NCBI RefSeq assembly: GCF_002160025.1
Contig: NZ_NFJU01000013.1
Coordinates: 1 to 64,000, forward strand
DNA from: Anaeromassilibacillus sp. An200
GTDB lineage: Bacteria > Bacillota > Clostridia > Oscillospirales > Acutalibacteraceae
Length of the DNA: 64,000 nt
Direction of reading: 5' to 3'
Shown here: positions 60,843 through 64,000 of the stretch, one piece after another
Layout of the letters: each line of letters starts with the position of its first letter
How positions within the stretch are numbered: the stretch's first letter is position 1
The notes under the pieces: generated by a model
Seen by the model: only the letters and a program-made list of their open reading frames with translations
What the model was told of the DNA's origin: nothing
Database searches by the model: none
Program-made: the position numbers and the translations under genes

Positions 60843-61514
60843 TTATTTCACCCTGCTCAAAAACGCGACAGCCTTGCCGAGAATCCGGAAATCCTGCAGC
60901 TGCTCGCCGCTATACACGAGCGGCGGGTATTGGGGATTCTCCGGCTGCAATACGACCTGCCCCGGATACTTGTACACTCGCTTGAGCGTGGCCTCGTCCC
61001 CAATCAGTACGGCGGCGATTTCTCCGTTTTCCACGTCGGGCTGCTCCCGAATATAGACCAGATCGCCGTCGTAGATACGGGCGTTTATCATGCTGTCCCC
61101 CCGGCAGCGGAGAGCGAAATCCGCCTCCACTTCATCGGCCGCTTCGACATACCCCTCAAGATTTTCCTCCGCCAGGATCGGCTCGCCGCAGGCAATAGTG
61201 CCGAGGAGCGGGACGCGCTTTGTTTTGGGGAGAGGGAGAATATCAGGGGACTGCGGGAAATCGGAGGCTTTCTCTCGTTCCATGGGAACATCCAGGCCCA
61301 TGAGCCATGATTCACTAACACCCAGCGCAAGGCCAAGAATGGTCAGCTTCCATTGCCCGGGAATCACTTTTCCATTTACGAACTGACTCAGATCACTTTT
61401 GTTTAGTTTGATATGGTATTTATCACAGTAGGGTTGCGCCATTTGCAAAATGTCTGCTTGCTTCAAACTTCTTTCAACCATTATTTGTTTTAATCTTTGT
61501 GCTGTAGTCTGCAT
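60843..61514 (-). CDS. CI-like repressor with S24 self-cleavage domain
   Basis: A 223-aa protein: an XRE DNA-binding domain (about 1-65) and an S24/LexA-type peptidase with Ser141 (RGDSM) and Lys178 (ATLKRV). The expected cleavage bond is near ACG (108-110, in LLGTIACGEP). It is a prophage repressor that would be inactivated on DNA damage. The GGGAGGG upstream is about 13 nt away. It leads the leftward repressor-Ltp-integrase unit. Confidence 0.93.
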   Translation of the reverse strand: MQTTAQRLKQIMVERSLKQADILQMAQPYCDKYHIKLNKSDLSQFVNGKVIPGQWKLTILGLALGVSESWLMGLDVPMEREKASDFPQSPDILPLPKTKRVPLLGTIACGEPILAEENLEGYVEAADEVEADFALRCRGDSMINARIYDGDLVYIREQPDVENGEIAAVLIGDEATLKRVYKYPGQVVLQPENPQYPPLVYSGEQLQDFRILGKAVAFLSRVK

Positions 61515-61545
61515 AGTAAAGAGGCTTCCCTCCCTTCTGTTTTAA

Positions 61546-61574
61546 AGAATATCATAAATTGAAGATAAGTTCAA
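61546..61574 (-). promoter_or_regulatory. Repressor promoter (leftward)
   Basis: Minus strand TTGAAC (61569-61574), a 17-nt spacer, TATTCT (61546-61551). The -35 overlaps an operator half-site. Confidence 0.7.
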
Positions 61575-61666
61575 TATAAAAAACAAAATAATTCAATTTT
61601 TTGAATATCCTATTGACTTTCATGAGTGCAAGCGGTAATATGATGACAGAAAGTTCAATATTGAAC
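61565..61666. promoter_or_regulatory. Repressor/Cro switch operators
   Basis: A perfect GTTCAATATTGAAC palindrome at 61653-61666 covers the start of the rightward transcript. An incomplete copy (ATAAGTTCAATAT) is at 61565-61577, and ATTCAA-TTTT-TTGAAT at 61591-61606. Together they cover both divergent promoters. Confidence 0.8.
61613..61641 (+). promoter_or_regulatory. Early rightward promoter (cro)
   Basis: TTGACT (61613-61618), a 17-nt spacer, TAATAT (61636-61641). Confidence 0.78.
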
Positions 61667-61683
61667 AATGAAAAGAGGTGAAT

Positions 61684-61896
61684 ATGATGCCTTATAACTA
61701 TGCAGCACTCCTCGGGAAAATCGTTGAGACGTTTGGCACACAGGCAAAATTCTCTAAAGCGATCGGGCTGTCTGAACATACTGTTTCGCAAAAATTGAAC
61801 GGAAAATCTGAATGGAAGCAGACAGAGATCCTCAAGGCGTGTAGCCTTATGGGAATTGAGAAGGAACATATACCCAAATATTTTTTTGCTATATAA
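61684..61896 (+). CDS. Cro-like DNA-binding protein (DUF739 type)
   Basis: A 70-aa helix-turn-helix protein: YAALLGKIVETFGTQAKFSKAIGLSEHTVSQKLNGK, as in DUF739 phage antirepressor/Cro-like proteins. It is transcribed divergently from the CI-like repressor. AAAAGAGG lies 5 nt before ATG 61684, with a second ATG 3 nt later. Its stop codon lies inside a large palindrome. Confidence 0.85.
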   Translation: MMPYNYAALLGKIVETFGTQAKFSKAIGLSEHTVSQKLNGKSEWKQTEILKACSLMGIEKEHIPKYFFAI

Positions 61897-61914
61897 GTTC
61901 AATATTGAACTTAT
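61893..61914. promoter_or_regulatory. 22-bp perfect palindromic operator overlapping the cro stop
   Basis: The GTTCAATATTGAAC core is extended to ATAA/TTAT on both sides and is perfectly symmetric over 22 bp. It contains the cro stop codon TAA. It is the best-matching operator copy in the switch region. Confidence 0.8.
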
Positions 61915-61950
61915 GCGTATTAACTTTAAGAACAAAGAAATGAGCGCTAT

Positions 61951-62202
61951 ATGTTAACCAACTATCTGAACTCTCTTCTGGGGAAGGAATTTGCTCTTGA
62001 GATTGTAGATGCACTCCGGAATCAGAAAACCATTCTGATTCGCGGGGCGCAAGGCTCCACGGGGAAAACGACACTGTGCCGCATCCTTCGGGAACACGGA
62101 GTCGCCGCCGTGGAAGAGAAGGACGTTTATGAGGTGATTCTGGATACCCCTCTCGAAAACCGTATCCCGCATTTTAATCCGGAAACCATTTCGAAATCCT
62201 GA
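61951..62202 (+). CDS. Mini P-loop protein of the mobile element
   Basis: An 83-aa protein with a clear nucleotide-binding loop, IRGAQGSTGKTTLCRIL (about 30-46), but no room for a full ATPase fold: no Walker B or sensor is visible. It begins MLTNYLNSLLGKEF and ends RIPHFNPETIS. The ribosome binding site is weak. I do not know its role. It could be a regulatory NTP-binding peptide or a partner of a larger protein. Confidence 0.65.
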   Translation: MLTNYLNSLLGKEFALEIVDALRNQKTILIRGAQGSTGKTTLCRILREHGVAAVEEKDVYEVILDTPLENRIPHFNPETISKS

Positions 62203-62216
62203 AAGGAGAATGCCCC

Positions 62217-62414
62217 ATGAAACCCACCACCCCCGCCGCGGTGCGGCTGCCGCAGATGCGGCTTGACTTTGCCCCGCAGGATATTCCCGAGCACGTCCTG
62301 AAAATTATGGCTATGGCTTCCTGCGGCCTGACGGAGAAGATCCTTCGCGAGCCCGGAGGACGGGAACGGCTCGACGCCGAGACCAGGAGAAGAAAGCAGG
62401 GGATGACCGGATGA
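62217..62414 (+). CDS. Small hypothetical protein of the mobile element
   Basis: A 65-aa protein with AAAGGAG 8 nt upstream. It is charged, with no membrane segment and a C-terminal Arg-rich stretch (GGRERLDAETRRRK). No family is recognised. Its end overlaps the next ORF by 4 nt, so translation is coupled. Confidence 0.6.
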   Translation: MKPTTPAAVRLPQMRLDFAPQDIPEHVLKIMAMASCGLTEKILREPGGRERLDAETRRRKQGMTG

Positions 62415-62593
62415 TCCGCTGGACACAAGAGGAACTCGCGTCCATGCGCGAGTGGGATCGGCAGGTGGAACGCGACGCCGCGCCCAAGCGCAGCCCGGAA
62501 GGAAAAGCACGTGCAAAAGCCAGAGACGCCGCACGCCATCGTGCCCGCTGCGCTGCCAAAAAAACGGAGAAACAGGAAGAGGGAACAGAATGA
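62411..62593 (+). CDS. Small basic hypothetical protein of the mobile element
   Basis: A 60-aa protein: IRWTQEELASMREWDRQVE, then an Arg/Lys/Ala-rich tail (KARAKARDAARHRARCAAKK). It resembles the short basic proteins common in early regions of Firmicute phages. The function is unknown. It overlaps both neighbours by 4 nt. Confidence 0.6.
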   Translation: MIRWTQEELASMREWDRQVERDAAPKRSPEGKARAKARDAARHRARCAAKKTEKQEEGTE

Positions 62594-62769
62594 ATATCAA
62601 GACGCTTGCGTATATTCATCGGATTCTGAGCAGTCAGGAAAGAGTCTTGCAGAAGCTGTACGAAAAAGACGTCGAAAACAACGCCGGAGAGAGCACAATC
62701 GGCAGCAGTCTTACGAAATGGGAGGAAGCGAAAGAAGCACTCGCGGATTTCGAAGGAACTGAATGGTAG
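62590..62769 (+). CDS. Small helical hypothetical protein of the mobile element
   Basis: A 59-aa protein, mostly helical and acidic: IKTLAYIHRILSSQERVLQKLYEKDVE and KWEEAKEALADFEGTEW. It overlaps the previous stop (ATGA). The function is unknown. Confidence 0.6.
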   Translation: MNIKTLAYIHRILSSQERVLQKLYEKDVENNAGESTIGSSLTKWEEAKEALADFEGTEW

Positions 62770-62833
62770 TTCCCCCCGCGCTGCGGCGTGTCATGTGATC
62801 ATCTCGATTTCTACATAACAAGGAGGAATTTTC

Positions 62834-63010
62834 ATGCGTCCCATAAACAACTGCAAAGCCTTCGCTGTCTACCTCTCCCTTTGCCGTCGACTTGAGCTTC
62901 CGGCCTCCACCAGCAATTTCCTCGAGTTCTGCCGTTCCGGCTATGACCTGCTCGCGCTCGACTGGCCGTGCCCCAGGAAGGAGGGATCACCGTGTACCAA
63001 TGCGTCGTGA
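62834..63010 (+). CDS. Small Cys-containing hypothetical protein
   Basis: A 58-aa ORF with AAGGAGG 8 nt upstream of the ATG. It reads MRPINNCKAFAVYLSLCRRL and ends SPCTNAS, with five Cys. Its end overlaps the ssb start, suggesting coupling. It has no family match that I know and is supported mainly by the ribosome binding site and position. Confidence 0.5.
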   Translation: MRPINNCKAFAVYLSLCRRLELPASTSNFLEFCRSGYDLLALDWPCPRKEGSPCTNAS

Positions 63011-63411
63011 TGATGGGCCGTCTGGTGGCGGACCCGCAGCTTTCGATGACAAAAAGCGAAATCCATGTAACGAGCTTCCGCATCGCGGTTGACCGTCCAT
63101 ACAAAACAAAGGACGGCACGCCCTCCGCCGACTTCTTCGATGTCATCGCCTGGCGCTCGCTTGCGGACTTTATCTGCAAGCATTTTCGTAAGGGAAAGCC
63201 AATTCTTTTGCAGGGCCGTATGGAAACGCGCTCCTACACCACCCAGCAAGGGGAAAAGAAATATATCACCGAGCTGATCGCTGAGCAGGCGCGGTTCTGC
63301 GGTGACAGCTCCGCGAAGCATGATGCGCCTCCCCTCCCCGAACCACCCGCAGCTGGCGCACAGGAGGACGAGGAAGGCGACACGCTCAGCGGGGACGACC
63401 TGCCGTTTTGA
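62992..63411 (+). CDS. ssb: Single-stranded DNA-binding protein
   Basis: A 139-aa protein: an OB fold (MMGRLVADPQLSMTKS...FRIAVDRPYK...FFDVIAWRSLADFICKHFRKGKPILLQGRMETRSY) and an acidic tail ending GDDLPF, the partner-binding tip. The GTG at 62992 follows GGAAGGAGG by 6 nt. It is a phage-borne copy for element replication. Confidence 0.92.
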   Translation: MYQCVVMMGRLVADPQLSMTKSEIHVTSFRIAVDRPYKTKDGTPSADFFDVIAWRSLADFICKHFRKGKPILLQGRMETRSYTTQQGEKKYITELIAEQARFCGDSSAKHDAPPLPEPPAAGAQEDEEGDTLSGDDLPF

Positions 63412-63426
63412 CGGGGAAAGGATGTG

Positions 63427-63615
63427 ATGCACATGAGCAGAGAAAAGAAAAATCTCCGCCGGCTGAGCGTTCTCGTCACCGCGCAGACAGCTGGAAACCT
63501 TAAAAAGCTGACGGCTATGGCGGGCTTCCGCGACCATGGACGGACAATCGACAAGCTCGTGCGCGAGAAGATGCTGAGCCTTCGGGGGAAGGATGTGTGC
63601 AAGCATGATGAATGA
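63427..63615 (+). CDS. Small basic protein, possible ribbon-helix-helix type
   Basis: A 62-aa protein: LRRLSVLVTAQTAGNLKKLTAMAGFRDHGRTIDKLVREKM. A short strand followed by two helices resembles ribbon-helix-helix regulators, but this is tentative. GGAAAGG lies 6 nt before ATG 63427. It overlaps the methyltransferase gene by 11 nt. Confidence 0.6.
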   Translation: MHMSREKKNLRRLSVLVTAQTAGNLKKLTAMAGFRDHGRTIDKLVREKMLSLRGKDVCKHDE

Positions 63616-64000
63616 GCTTATCGTGGACAACTTCGCAGGTGGTGGAGGAGCCTCCACAGGAATTGAGTTGGCAACAGGCCGTCCCGTGGACATTGCTATC
63701 AATCATGATCCCGACGCCATTCTGATGCACCAAACGAACCATCCCTTCACACAGCACTACTGCGAAAACGTTTGGGATGTCGATCCCGTGAAGGTTTGTA
63801 AAGGTTGTCCAGTCGGTCTCGCATGGTTTTCACCGGATTGCAAGCACTTTTCCAAAGCCAAGGGAGCAAAGCCTGTCGATAAAAACATCCGCGGTCTGGC
63901 ATGGGTAGCGCTTCGCTGGGCGGGGCTTGTTCATCCCCGCGTCATTATTCTGGAAAACGTTGAGGAATTCCAAACGTGGGGGCCCGTCAGGAAAGGAAAA
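63605..64000 (+). CDS. Cytosine-C5 DNA methyltransferase, 3' end outside window
   Basis: The 5' 132 codons of a cytosine methyltransferase: motif I VDNFAGGGGASTGIELA (SAM binding), a motif IV-like loop WFSPDCKHFSKAKG with the catalytic Cys, and motif VI VIILENVEEF. The usual PCQ is PDC here, as in a phage/ICE subgroup. No restriction partner is seen, so protection of element DNA or host modulation is likely. The gene is cut by the window end. Confidence 0.88.
   Translation, partial: MMNELIVDNFAGGGGASTGIELATGRPVDIAINHDPDAILMHQTNHPFTQHYCENVWDVDPVKVCKGCPVGLAWFSPDCKHFSKAKGAKPVDKNIRGLAWVALRWAGLVHPRVIILENVEEFQTWGPVRKGK

Overview
The window looks like a chromosomal piece of a GC-rich, spore-forming, anaerobic Firmicute, most likely class Clostridia near Oscillospiraceae/Ruminococcaceae. 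The signs are a SpoIVB sporulation protease, bL27 with a cleavable N-terminal extension next to its Prp protease, Mini-RNase III, an ECF-type vitamin transporter, a CIRCE element, strong AGGAGG-type ribosome binding sites, and an energy-converting [NiFe]-hydrogenase with its maturation genes. The species call is inference; no rRNA is present.

1-4.7 kb: a pair of 46-bp direct repeats, a CcdA-TlpA thiol-disulfide fusion, an XRE regulator, a GntR-ABC ATPase-permease operon with a clear promoter and operator, and tRNA-Pro(CGG) and tRNA-Gln(CTG). 4.7-22 kb: housekeeping genes, including a TPR glycosyltransferase, a DivIVA-like coiled coil, a coupled polA-rlmA-like-mannosyltransferase-rimI operon, a cytidylate-kinase-like protein, htpG behind a CIRCE element, a probable pantothenate ECF transporter with coaX, a membrane-anchored EEP-family protein, spoIVB, an EFR1 flavodoxin/ferredoxin, an M18 aminopeptidase and TraX. 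A rhamnose mutarotase gene just beyond is frameshifted.

22.5-33.7 kb is the metabolic centrepiece. A complete six-subunit Ech-type hydrogenase operon (echABCDEF, minus strand) faces a complete hypABFCDE maturation operon (plus strand) across a 302-bp control region. EchF carries two tandem dicluster ferredoxin modules. The catalytic subunit ends right after its second Cys pair, and no maturation endopeptidase gene is seen in the cluster.

33.7-58.5 kb: a membrane-anchored protein of unknown function, luxS, a phospholipase-C-like protein, an amino-acid ABC transporter with an ArgR-like box in its promoter, a pseudouridine synthase, ilvE, an rRNA methyltransferase, a tiny Asn/Lys/Ser-rich protein, yitT, mrnC, obgE, rpmA-prp-rplU (with a structured rplU leader), a dCMP deaminase, a lipid kinase, a THUMP methyltransferase, a MATE exporter, a thioesterase, a CofE-like ligase, nagB, a MoxR-DUF58-DUF4129-like operon and a DUF4854 lipoprotein.

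58.5-64 kb is the left end of an integrated mobile element (prophage or similar) that runs past the window. Its lysogeny module (CI-like S24 repressor, an Ltp-like membrane protein, a large serine integrase) reads leftward. A Cro-like protein, a mini P-loop protein, several very small ORFs, SSB and a truncated cytosine-C5 methyltransferase read rightward. The two arms diverge from a switch region with palindromic GTTCAATATTGAAC operators. The Ltp-like gene between repressor and integrase, suggestive of superinfection exclusion, is the most interesting accessory feature.
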